Positions 16,261 to 24,455 of a stretch of DNA of 64,000 nt are shown here, piece by piece. This stretch comes from CAXBOO01 sp963977425 (lineage in GTDB: Bacteria; Bacteroidota; Bacteroidia; Flavobacteriales_D; Luteibaculaceae), in assembly GCA_963977425.1 (NCBI GenBank), contig CAXBOO010000002.1, forward strand, positions 434,001 to 498,000, in the 5' to 3' direction. Numbering within the stretch: the first letter of the stretch is position 1; every line of letters starts with the position of its first letter. The translations under genes were made by a program, and so were the position numbers. The notes beneath the pieces were generated by a model. That model saw only the letters and a program-made list of their open reading frames with translations. It searched no databases and was not told the origin of the DNA.

Positions 16261-16875
16261 ATGCATATAGCCATTGCTGGAAATATAGGATCTGGAAAAA
16301 CGACTCTTGCTGAATTGCTAGCCAAAAATTTTGGTTGGGATGTGATGTATGAAGAAACTGAAAACAATCCTTACCTCAATGATTTTTACAACGACATGCA
16401 ACGATGGAGCTTCAACCTCCAGGTGTATTTCTTAAATCAACGACTACAACAATTGCACAAAATAAAGGGAACGGAAAGAACTGTAGTTCAAGACCGTACC
16501 ATTTATGAAGACGCATCCATTTTCGCTCCTAACTTACAAGCTATGGGCCTAATGACCAGTAGAGATTTTGATAATTACATATCGTTATTCAATCAATTAG
16601 ACAACCTTATTAAAGCCCCTGATTTATTGATATACCTAAAAGCAAGCGTTCCTACTTTGGTAGATCATATTCAAAACAGAGGTAGAGAATACGAGGAATC
16701 TATTCGTTTGGACTACTTAAAGCGCTTGAACGAACGATACAATAACTGGATAGCCGAATACAACAAAGGCAAGTTATTGGTAATAGATGTAGATCACAAT
16801 CGTTTTTCAACAAACGATGAAGACCTCGGCATCATTATTCAAAAAATCAATGCCGAGCTCAACGGTTTGTTTTAA
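16261..16875 (+). CDS. Deoxynucleoside kinase
   Basis: A 204-residue dNK-family kinase that phosphorylates deoxynucleosides for salvage into dNTPs. The P-loop GNIGSGKTT is at residues 7-15. The EETENNPYLNDFY segment (with the substrate-binding Glu), QVYFLNQRLQQL, the DRT motif in VVQDRTIYEDASIFA, and the Arg-rich lid RGREYEESI follow in family order. The exact base specificity (dA/dG or dC) cannot be read from this. The 92 nt before it are gene-free. Its 3' end overlaps the convergent dsbD gene by 4 nt. Confidence 0.92.
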   Translation: MHIAIAGNIGSGKTTLAELLAKNFGWDVMYEETENNPYLNDFYNDMQRWSFNLQVYFLNQRLQQLHKIKGTERTVVQDRTIYEDASIFAPNLQAMGLMTSRDFDNYISLFNQLDNLIKAPDLLIYLKASVPTLVDHIQNRGREYEESIRLDYLKRLNERYNNWIAEYNKGKLLVIDVDHNRFSTNDEDLGIIIQKINAELNGLF

Positions 16876-19283
16876 TTCTTATCGTTATAAGCACTGATAC
16901 CACACTCCAAGAATCGCAAGTATTCTTCAGCATCAGGCGTATTTCCTACTGGTGGTGTTAGCAATTCACCTTCAGGACTAATCAACACATAAAATGGTTG
17001 TGAATTGTTGATGAAATTGACTGTTTGAAAAGTAGACCATTTATTCCCTACAGTTACAATATCCTTCACACGTCCTTTTGGATTGGTGTACTCAAATTGC
17101 TCCTCTAAAGGCAATTCTTTTCTATCGTCAACATACAATGAAATTAGAATAACATCTTCTTTCAAGGTGTTATAAACAGCGTCTTCTACCCAAACATTCT
17201 CTTCCATTTTACGGCAGTTAACACATGCCCAACCTGTAAAGTCAAGTAAAATAGGTTTGTTTGCCGCTTTAGCTGCAGCTAGCCCTTCGTTAAAATCTTT
17301 ATAACACTCTAAACCCAAAGGGCATTCACTTTCTTGTTGATACAATGAGTAAAACAACGGAGGCGGGAATCCGGACAACAATCTACGATTAGCGTATTCT
17401 GTGTTGGTTAAACCTGGTATCAAATACAATACAAACAGTATAGCAGCGGCACCTAATAGTTTACGACCTGTGCTTAATTTAGCAATAGGCGAATCGTGAG
17501 GGAATTTTATTTTTCCGAATAAGTACAAAATCAAACCGATTCCAATTACAATCCAAGCCCCGAAGAATATTTCTCTTTTTAGGAATCCCCAATGTTCTAC
17601 CAAATCGGCATTCGATAAAAATTTGATAGCCAAAGCCAACTCAATAAACCCTAAAACTACTTTCACACTTGTAAGCCAAGATCCTGACTGAGGCATCTTC
17701 TTCATTACACTTGGGAATGCAGCAAATAAAGCAAACGGAAATGCTAAAGCCAATCCAAAGCCCCCCATACCGGCACTCAATTGTATAGCCCCACCATCGG
17801 CACTAAGCGACCCCGCAAGTAAGGACCCTAAAATTGGCCCCGTACATGAAAACGATACCAAACTAAGCGTAAGCGCCATAAAGAAGATACCTATGATACC
17901 TCCAACATTAGATGCCGAATCTATTTTATTGGTCAGTTTGGCTGGCATGGTAATTTCGAAATAACCAAAGAAGGAAATTGCGAAAATCACGAAGATGACA
18001 AAGAAGAATACGTTCAGATAAACATTGGTGCTGATGGTATTGAGTATTTCAGGATTGATACTATCTAAAAAGTAAAACGGAGTACTCAATAACAAGTAAA
18101 TGGCTACAATAAATGCACCATAAAGAATACTTTGCCATTTGCCACCTTTATCCGTTCCTCCTTTTGTGAAAAACGATACAGTAAGCGGAATCATAGGGAA
18201 TACACAAGGGGTAAGCAATGCTATAAGTCCACCAACAAACCCCAATAAGAAAATGCCCCAATTGCTCTTTTTTTCTTGAGTAACTGCGGTGTTTATATCA
18301 CAATCTTTCTTCGGGTTATTTAAATCTAATCCGTCAATTATTAATGCTTGGTCAATATTCCCGACGGTAGAAGCACCACTTGCTTTAGCTACATTAGAAA
18401 ATTTCACAACTTCTGGCGGCAAACATCTTTCGTCATCACACACCATATATTCAATAGCACCACTTACTACACCCTCATCATTTGGTTTTATTTCCCAAGA
18501 AAATTCAGCGCTATGCTCGTGAAAAGCTATGTCTAGTTGAAAATTCGGGTCGTAAGCTGTTTTCGATTCTGACTCCTTTAATGCACTTAAAGCGACAACT
18601 CCACTATCCAACATAAACGTTGTCGGTATTGGGCCGTCTTCTGACTCTAATTTAGTTGCATACAAGTGCCATCCTTTATCCAACTTAGCTTTTGCCGTGA
18701 GTGTAACACTTTCGTTATCGTTTTGCTTGAAGTCGAAACTCCATTTAATTGGCTCAAAAATGCCTTCCGTACTTTCCGTCTCTGCAACAGTGCTTTCCGC
18801 ATTTAAAGACCCCAACGATTTCGCATTATCAAGACCTTTTTTCACTGCCCATTTCACTTTCAATTCCTCTGGAGGTAAGCACTTAGAATCGTCGCAAGAA
18901 GTGAACATAAATACGCCTTCAACTATTTCTTTATCGCCCGTAAATCGAATATCTTGGTAAAACGACGCCGAGTTTTCGTGGTAGCTAAGTTCCATCCCAA
19001 ACATATCGTCGTACTTCGACATAGGCTCACTTTCAACTACATCGCCTATCAACTCAACATTATTGTTAGTCTTTACTTGTAGTTCTGTAGCCAAAGGCAC
19101 ATCAGGCATTTCTATATCAGCACCATAAATATGCCATCCATCTTCAATGGTAGTTGACACCATCAAGCGTATATCGCCGTTGGGCAAATTAATTTGCGAT
19201 GTTTTTATTTCAACTGGTTCGAAGATTTGAGCTTGAATTGCAAGTCCAAAAAACGATAGGAGTGTAAAAAGTAAATATCTCAT
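16872..19283 (-). CDS. dsbD: Thiol:disulfide interchange protein DsbD with tandem N-terminal domains
   Basis: Carries reducing power from cytoplasmic thioredoxin to periplasmic proteins. The 803 residues comprise a signal peptide (1-18), two consecutive DsbD-alpha-like immunoglobulin-type domains (about 20-150 and 175-300), an eight-helix CcdA-like membrane domain (about 340-625), and a C-terminal thioredoxin-like domain. Redox cysteine pairs are seen in every part: C130/C135 (CDDSKCLPPE), C282/C287 (CDDERCLPPE), C360/C480 in the membrane core (TPCVFP and FSCTGP), and C687/C690 (GWACVNC). The usual protein has one alpha domain; here it is doubled and both copies keep their cysteines. A likely -7 promoter element TACTTTTG is at 19295-19302 on the minus strand. 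Confidence 0.93.
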   Translation of the reverse strand: MRYLLFTLLSFFGLAIQAQIFEPVEIKTSQINLPNGDIRLMVSTTIEDGWHIYGADIEMPDVPLATELQVKTNNNVELIGDVVESEPMSKYDDMFGMELSYHENSASFYQDIRFTGDKEIVEGVFMFTSCDDSKCLPPEELKVKWAVKKGLDNAKSLGSLNAESTVAETESTEGIFEPIKWSFDFKQNDNESVTLTAKAKLDKGWHLYATKLESEDGPIPTTFMLDSGVVALSALKESESKTAYDPNFQLDIAFHEHSAEFSWEIKPNDEGVVSGAIEYMVCDDERCLPPEVVKFSNVAKASGASTVGNIDQALIIDGLDLNNPKKDCDINTAVTQEKKSNWGIFLLGFVGGLIALLTPCVFPMIPLTVSFFTKGGTDKGGKWQSILYGAFIVAIYLLLSTPFYFLDSINPEILNTISTNVYLNVFFFVIFVIFAISFFGYFEITMPAKLTNKIDSASNVGGIIGIFFMALTLSLVSFSCTGPILGSLLAGSLSADGGAIQLSAGMGGFGLALAFPFALFAAFPSVMKKMPQSGSWLTSVKVVLGFIELALAIKFLSNADLVEHWGFLKREIFFGAWIVIGIGLILYLFGKIKFPHDSPIAKLSTGRKLLGAAAILFVLYLIPGLTNTEYANRRLLSGFPPPLFYSLYQQESECPLGLECYKDFNEGLAAAKAANKPILLDFTGWACVNCRKMEENVWVEDAVYNTLKEDVILISLYVDDRKELPLEEQFEYTNPKGRVKDIVTVGNKWSTFQTVNFINNSQPFYVLISPEGELLTPPVGNTPDAEEYLRFLECGISAYNDKN

Positions 19284-19294
19284 AGTCAGTAGGC

Positions 19295-19302
19295 CAAAAG
19301 TA
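19295..19302 (-). promoter_or_regulatory. Candidate -7 element of dsbD
   Basis: TACTTTTG on the minus strand matches TAnnTTTG, 11 nt before the ATG. The -33 position does not match well. Confidence 0.4.
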
Positions 19303-19415
19303 ATGCTTTGCTAAAAGAATTATAGATTGAAATCCACTATAAAAGCCAAAAATTGAAAAGCTAAGGTGTATTGATTTCTCATAACTTAGATTTTAAACAA
19401 CAACCGTCAGCTTAC

Positions 19416-19835
19416 ATGCAAAAACTACAACCTTTTCACCTCGCTATTCCTGTTAAAGAAATAACAACAACCCGTGCATTTTATAGAGATATTCTAGAGC
19501 TTGAAGAAGGTAGAAGCAGTAATCATTGGGTCGACTTCAATTTTTTCGGACATCAATTGGTCATTCACATTGCACCTGAAGCAATAATGGCACAAAGCAA
19601 CGATGTCGACAGCAAATCGGTCCCCGTCCCCCATTTCGGAGTTGTATTGACATTGGAACAATTCAAAACATTTTCTGAACGTCTAATACAAAAGGGTATT
19701 GAATTTATAATTGAACCTTATACGAGATTTGAAGGCCAGGCAGGCGAACAGTCAACCATGTTTTTCAAAGACCCTTCGGGCAATGCATTGGAGTTTAAGG
19801 CATTTAGAAAAATGGACAGTCTATTTGAGAAATAA
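19416..19835 (+). CDS. VOC family protein (glyoxalase-like)
   Basis: A 139-residue vicinal-oxygen-chelate fold protein. A first beta-alpha-beta unit (PFHLAIPVKEITTTRAFYRDIL) starts with a metal-site His. The second half ends with FFKDPSGNALEFKAF, where the Glu is the last metal ligand. Both halves fit the glyoxalase/bleomycin-resistance/dioxygenase superfamily. The substrate is unknown. I chose the ATG at 19416 because the fold begins there; a TTG at 19371 would only add an uncharacteristic 15-residue extension. Its stop abuts that of the convergent queuosine-precursor transporter gene. Confidence 0.88.
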   Translation: MQKLQPFHLAIPVKEITTTRAFYRDILELEEGRSSNHWVDFNFFGHQLVIHIAPEAIMAQSNDVDSKSVPVPHFGVVLTLEQFKTFSERLIQKGIEFIIEPYTRFEGQAGEQSTMFFKDPSGNALEFKAFRKMDSLFEK

Positions 19836-20555
19836 TCAGAATAGAACATCTTGTACTTCTTCACCCATTTTGAGATGGAGTTTTTTCCGTATGATGTATG
19901 TAAATAAATACAATAAAGGAGTGTCGAATAATGCAACTATGATTTTGAACAAAAAACCATAGACAAACAATTCCGAAAAACGACTCCATTCAATCGCACC
20001 ACATGCACACAACAGAAAAAGCACAGTTGCTGTATCGATCAACTGAGATGCCATGGTAGAAAAATTATTACGCAACCAGAGCTTTTTTCCTTTGGTTACT
20101 TTTTTCCAGAAATGATAAATACGGACATCGATTAATTGTGCAATAAGATAGGCGGCCATACTTGCTCCTACAGACGCAGCGGTTAATCCAAAAACAGTTT
20201 CGAATGTACCGTTATCTACAGGAGACCACGTAGTTGCCTGTGCAGCATTGGCTACTGTTACAATTAGCAATACAAAAAGCGCTGCCCAAAAACCAGCTAT
20301 CACCGTTTGATTAGCTCGCTTTCGCCCATAAATCTCGGAAATACAGTCTGTAATTAAGAATGTAATGGGGTATGGCAAAATACCTACACTCAATTCGAAT
20401 TTAAATTCTGAAAGTGTAGACCATGAGGTGCTCCAGTTTTCAGTAAATCCAAATGGATGCCAAACAAAAAACTTTTGAAAAATAAGATTGCAACTCACCA
20501 AAGCTGCAATGAATAAGGCGCTTAAAATGAGGTAGTATTTACCCGCCTTTGACAC
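19836..20555 (-). CDS. Queuosine precursor transporter, VUT/YhhQ family
   Basis: A 239-residue membrane protein with about six helices. The family signatures include FPITFLITDCISEIYGRKRANQTV (shared by YhhQ/VUT proteins), a FGLTAASVGASMAAYLIAQLIDVRIYHFWKK segment, and LRNNFSTMASQLIDTATVLFLL near the end. YhhQ imports 7-cyano-7-deazaguanine (preQ0/preQ1) for queuosine modification of tRNA. No tgt or que genes lie in the window. The gene starts 5 nt after a 98-residue unknown that probably shares its transcript. It converges with the VOC gene. Confidence 0.9.
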   Translation of the reverse strand: MSKAGKYYLILSALFIAALVSCNLIFQKFFVWHPFGFTENWSTSWSTLSEFKFELSVGILPYPITFLITDCISEIYGRKRANQTVIAGFWAALFVLLIVTVANAAQATTWSPVDNGTFETVFGLTAASVGASMAAYLIAQLIDVRIYHFWKKVTKGKKLWLRNNFSTMASQLIDTATVLFLLCACGAIEWSRFSELFVYGFLFKIIVALFDTPLLYLFTYIIRKKLHLKMGEEVQDVLF

Positions 20556-20560
20556 GGTAT

Positions 20561-20857
20561 TTAAAGCAAGTTGATTTTGTGAATTCTTGCAACAGGAATA
20601 ATCACCCCTTTTTTCAACACTATATTATCCTCACCAGCTGCCCAGATTGTGGTCGTTACTTTATACACCCTTTTATCGTCTTCAAAAACGATGGCAATTT
20701 TGTGGTGTTCAATATTTCCTAAAGCTTCTGCTTTTTTAATATTGGCAGCACGCAACTTTCTATCATCGGCATCGCTTAGCACTTCTTCATGCGGAAAATG
20801 GCAGTTGGCCACATCTTCTTTTTCTATAGAAGTTATATCCATGTTCTCGGGTATCAT
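20561..20857 (-). CDS. Small conserved-looking protein of unknown function
   Basis: A 98-residue soluble protein without signal peptide or membrane helix. The first half is charged and helical (SDADDRKLRAANIKKAEALGNIEHHK). The second half looks like a small beta-sheet (KIAIVFEDDKRVYKVTTTIWAAGEDNIVLKKGVIIPVARIHKINLL). That layout could suit a small ligand- or RNA-binding domain, but I recognise no family. It lies between tilS (43 nt away) and the queuosine-precursor transporter (5 nt), both linked to tRNA modification, so a related role is a guess from context only. Confidence 0.68.
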   Translation of the reverse strand: MIPENMDITSIEKEDVANCHFPHEEVLSDADDRKLRAANIKKAEALGNIEHHKIAIVFEDDKRVYKVTTTIWAAGEDNIVLKKGVIIPVARIHKINLL

Positions 20858-20900
20858 AATTAATGGTTAATGTAATATTTTGTTTTAATCTTGGCAAGCA

Positions 20901-22247
20901 TCAAGATATAATTATTGCTTTTTCTGTAAACTCCGATACCGCTATTTTTTGAGCGTGCCTAGACCAATCGAAAATAATCAACTCATTATCAGCATCAAAG
21001 CATAAATCAGTCGTTCTTTTCCTCCATTGAGGAAATTTTTCTTGCGTTTGTATATCCGAAACTTTTTTTGCGTTCCCATCCATTCCAAATAGTTTCATTC
21101 TATCCCCACTTTGAGGAGTACGTATGCTTATTGGAAATGACATTTTTTTTTCATCCAAATACATTTTGCCTTTTTGAAACTGACCAACTCTGCCTTCAAC
21201 AACTTCAACGTTTTTACTAGACGGAACAATTTTCAGCAAATCCGTTAGTTGAGAAACTACTTGAGGTTCAGTTACTAGATCGGATTCTGAATACACATAC
21301 AAATGCTCTCGATAAAACTCGAAACTAAATTCGCCAAGCAACACTACTTTCGATTCTGTATGGAACTGATTAAAATGGCTAGCCAATAATTCCACATCCT
21401 TATGGTGGCATTTAACCTCCACCTTCTTCAACATATGGAACAAAAAACCTTGAACATCCACAATGGACTGCCTAATTAAAGCAACATCCCATTCGTCAAC
21501 TTTTCCATTGGACAACTTTGCTTTGATTATATACTTTAACGCTACACTATCGTACAGCGCACTTAATTCTAAAAGAGCCGATTGATTTCTATCCAAAAGT
21601 CGAACCGTGTTTTCGAGTGCATTTGGATGAATTTCTTTCAATTTTGGCAACACTTCCAAACGGATAAAATTGCGTTTGTAAGTACTCTTTAAATTGCTTT
21701 TATCCAATCGAAACGGAACGGAGTGCTCGGTTAAATAATCATCAATCTCTTGCTTACTCATTCTAAAAAGTGGACGAAAAACAGCACCGCTTTTCTCTAC
21801 CAAAGCATCCATTCCCGATAAGCCCGCGCCCCGTGCCATGTTGTACACAAAGCCTTCAATTCGGTCGTTTTGATGATGAGCCGTTAGAAGTAAAGAACAC
21901 GTTTCTAATTGCATCAATTCATTAAAAAAGGTGTACCGAAAATCTCTTGCTTTTTCTTGAAACGATGAAACATCTCTGCCATATGGCCATTCGCATATAT
22001 GCAAGTCTAGTTTATGCTCATCGCAAAACGTTCTAACCAATTGTTCATCAGCATTGCTATCATCGCCCCTTTGCTTGTAATTAACATGGGCAACTACAAC
22101 ATTCATGTTATGATGATGCAAAGCGTGCAACATAGCCATGCTATCGCCTCCACCACTTACTGCCACTAACAATTTAGATTGTTTTTCTTCTGCAGACAAG
22201 TTGGAAAGAGCAGATATAAACTTATCAGAAAACCTTTGTTTCATCAC
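20901..22247 (-). CDS. tilS: tRNA(Ile)-lysidine synthase
   Basis: Modifies C34 of the CAU-anticodon tRNA-Ile to lysidine, so it reads AUA and is charged with isoleucine; the enzyme is essential in most bacteria. The 448-residue N-type ATP pyrophosphatase has the PP-loop SGGGDS at 31-36, TAHHQNDRIEGFVYNMARGAGLSGM with the adenylation residues, and KSTYKRNFIRLEVLPKL. A C-terminal TilS domain (about residues 370-448) contains IRTPQSGDRMKLFGM and FPQWRKRTTDLCFD. It is in a seven-gene minus-strand run from lnt down to the queuosine transporter, 15 nt after pabB. Confidence 0.95.
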   Translation of the reverse strand: MMKQRFSDKFISALSNLSAEEKQSKLLVAVSGGGDSMAMLHALHHHNMNVVVAHVNYKQRGDDSNADEQLVRTFCDEHKLDLHICEWPYGRDVSSFQEKARDFRYTFFNELMQLETCSLLLTAHHQNDRIEGFVYNMARGAGLSGMDALVEKSGAVFRPLFRMSKQEIDDYLTEHSVPFRLDKSNLKSTYKRNFIRLEVLPKLKEIHPNALENTVRLLDRNQSALLELSALYDSVALKYIIKAKLSNGKVDEWDVALIRQSIVDVQGFLFHMLKKVEVKCHHKDVELLASHFNQFHTESKVVLLGEFSFEFYREHLYVYSESDLVTEPQVVSQLTDLLKIVPSSKNVEVVEGRVGQFQKGKMYLDEKKMSFPISIRTPQSGDRMKLFGMDGNAKKVSDIQTQEKFPQWRKRTTDLCFDADNELIIFDWSRHAQKIAVSEFTEKAIIIS

Positions 22248-22262
22248 TATGCAAAGTACTAT

Positions 22263-23399
22263 TTATTGACTGCGACGCAAAGCCTCTTGCATCATACTAA
22301 GTTTGGTCATGCATTCTTCATACTCCTCTTCTGGGTTGCATAAAGTAGTTATGGCTCCGCCAACCGAAACCGAAGTATATTTCTTCAATGCATCGTAATA
22401 AACACCACGAATCAAAACACTGCTGGTAATGTCTCCATTTGGCTTTATCCAACCTAAAGCGCCACTATATGTAACGCGTGGACTTGGCTCTAAACTATCG
22501 GTATAACCAACAGCTGCTATTTTAGGTGCTCCTGTCATAGAACCAATTGGAAACAACTTTTCTATTATATCAGAAAACTCAACGTCAACGGATAGTTTAG
22601 CTGAAATATCCGTTATAAGCTGATGTACAGTTTCGAATGTATGCACCTTACACAATGCATGGACTGCAACTGTATTTTTTTGAGCAATTTGACTTAAATC
22701 ATGGCGAACCAAATCGACTATCATGATATTTTCTGCACGCTCTTTTACACTATTTTCAAGTTCCAGTTTTAATGCAAGATCTTTTTTAGCATCACCACCC
22801 CGTGGCCGCGTTCCTTTAATTGGTGCACAGCGAATGGTACCATTTTCTGTTTCAAAAAACAATTCAGGACTACCACTTATAACATGATGATGCTTGTACT
22901 GAAAATGAGCCGAAAAAGGAGCACTACTCAGTTCACTTACTTGTCGAAACACTTTATCAGGTGATATTTCTCCATCAAAATTATGCTCAAAACAAAAATT
23001 GGTTTCGTAAAACTCTCCTTTTTGAATGTGGTTTTTGATGGCTGAAATTCGTTCTAAATATTCACTTTTAGTAAGACTCGGTTTTAATTTTACTGAGGAA
23101 GATACAGAGACACATTCGGTTTTGTTTGCATAGGTTGTAGCTGAATTAAAAACTAAAAACACACCTAAAGGGAAATCGATTTGAACATGCTTTTGCAAAG
23201 CATAATCCGAGAACAACCCTTTTAATTGATGACTCAACAAAAAAGCAATGTGTTTGCCTTTATTCGCTTTTAGAAAAGCATCAACACTTTTCCAATCTTC
23301 ACCCGAATGAATTTCTAAAACGGAAGTGCATTGAGATAATTCTGTAGGTGCTTCAGCCCACGAATGCCCTTCGAATATTACTTTGACATTAGATAACAA
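22263..23399 (-). CDS. pabB: Aminodeoxychorismate synthase component I-like chorismate-binding enzyme
   Basis: A 378-residue chorismate-utilising enzyme that probably makes 4-amino-4-deoxychorismate for folate. The key motif is PIKGTRPRG (193-201): the Lys195 position is typical of PabB, whereas anthranilate synthase has PIAGT. SGSPELFF, the ENIMIVDLVRHDLSQIA segment and the GSMTGAPKIAA and YSGALGW motifs complete the active site. The N-terminal half is short and lacks a clear glutaminase-interaction module; neither pabA nor pabC is in the window. The first plausible start is a TTG at 23399 inside the end of hemH (11 nt overlap); no ATG occurs near. Confidence 0.85.
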   Translation of the reverse strand: MLSNVKVIFEGHSWAEAPTELSQCTSVLEIHSGEDWKSVDAFLKANKGKHIAFLLSHQLKGLFSDYALQKHVQIDFPLGVFLVFNSATTYANKTECVSVSSSVKLKPSLTKSEYLERISAIKNHIQKGEFYETNFCFEHNFDGEISPDKVFRQVSELSSAPFSAHFQYKHHHVISGSPELFFETENGTIRCAPIKGTRPRGGDAKKDLALKLELENSVKERAENIMIVDLVRHDLSQIAQKNTVAVHALCKVHTFETVHQLITDISAKLSVDVEFSDIIEKLFPIGSMTGAPKIAAVGYTDSLEPSPRVTYSGALGWIKPNGDITSSVLIRGVYYDALKKYTSVSVGGAITTLCNPEEEYEECMTKLSMMQEALRRSQ

Positions 23400-24408
23400 A
23401 GTTGTTATTCAAAATCGTTTTGATGCTTTCTACCCACTCATCAGAATCGTTAAGTGCAGGAACTAACTGAATTTTTTCGCCACCATGTTCTACAAATATC
23501 TCTTGATATTCTTCGCCGATTTCATAAATGGTTTCTAAACAATCAGCAGTGAAGGCAGGACTAAAGACCAATAATTTCTTTTTGCCTTGTTTGGCTAAAT
23601 CGGCAACCAATTCGTCTGAAAATGGCTTCAACCATTTTTTATCCAATCTAGATTGGAACGACAATGTATAATCCGATTCGGGCAAGCCCATTTTCTCTGC
23701 CAACAATTTTGATGTTTGGTAACACGCTGCTTTATAACAGAACCTGTTTTCATCGTTGTACTCATGTTCGCAATCTCTATCAGAACACAAACCTTCGTTG
23801 TACACTTTGTCTACTTGACGCTCTGGCAAGCCATGGTACGACATGATAACATGATCGTAATCAGAGAAATTAAACTGCTTACCAATATTGGCAACCGCAT
23901 TGATGTAGCTTTCTTCTTCGAAATACTGGCTAATGCTTTGTATATCTGGTATAACCCACCATTTAGAAATTACACGATACACTTCCTCAAAGGCAGAACC
24001 CGTTGAAGAGGATGCATACTGCGGAAACATCGGAAATAAAATAATGCGCTTATAATTTTTCTTTTTAGCAGCTTCTAAAACACTTTCAATAGATGGATTT
24101 TGATAGCGCATTGCATAAGCAACATCAGCTTTTCCTTCTAGTGCTTTACCCAATTTCTCGGTAACCGATTCGGTGTATATTTTAAGAGGAGAACCCTCAT
24201 CTGTCCACACTTTTTTGTAAATCTTAGAACTGCTGAAAGAGCGAAACGGAACAATGATTCCATTCACTAAAATCTTTCTAAGCAAGTACGGTATATCAAT
24301 TACTCTAGGATCATTTAGAAACTGAGTTAAATACGTTCTAACATCCTTAACCTCGGGAGAATTTGGTGTCCCGAGGTTGAGTAATAATACAAGTGTGTTG
24401 TTTTTCAT
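23389..24408 (-). CDS. hemH: Ferrochelatase with internal four-cysteine cluster
   Basis: Inserts Fe2+ into protoporphyrin IX, the last step of haem synthesis. The 339-residue enzyme shows LLLNLGTPNSPEVKDVRTYL at the start, FPMFPQYASSSTGS, SYHGLPERQ with the metal-site His192, and the SPAFTADCLETIYEI region with the conserved Cys and Glu. Between them, residues 208-229 carry four cysteines, C208, C213, C224 and C229 (CSDRDC then CYKAAC). This fits the class of ferrochelatases that bind a [2Fe-2S] cluster through an internal segment of about 20 residues, described for Myxococcus. The gene follows lpdA by 47 nt and overlaps pabB. Confidence 0.95.
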   Translation of the reverse strand: MKNNTLVLLLNLGTPNSPEVKDVRTYLTQFLNDPRVIDIPYLLRKILVNGIIVPFRSFSSSKIYKKVWTDEGSPLKIYTESVTEKLGKALEGKADVAYAMRYQNPSIESVLEAAKKKNYKRIILFPMFPQYASSSTGSAFEEVYRVISKWWVIPDIQSISQYFEEESYINAVANIGKQFNFSDYDHVIMSYHGLPERQVDKVYNEGLCSDRDCEHEYNDENRFCYKAACYQTSKLLAEKMGLPESDYTLSFQSRLDKKWLKPFSDELVADLAKQGKKKLLVFSPAFTADCLETIYEIGEEYQEIFVEHGGEKIQLVPALNDSDEWVESIKTILNNNFVI

Positions 24409-24455
24409 TATTTAAATGTGGATGGAATTGTTCGCCCATCCAAAAGAATGGTTGT

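Noticed and set aside
19371..19415. Upstream TTG start of the VOC gene
   Set aside because: The glyoxalase fold begins at the ATG at 19416; the 15 added residues have no family match.
24420..24441. Inverted repeat GGATGG...CCATCC between lpdA and hemH
   Set aside because: A short stem with a 10-nt loop and no T-tract; it could be an operator but there is no second evidence.
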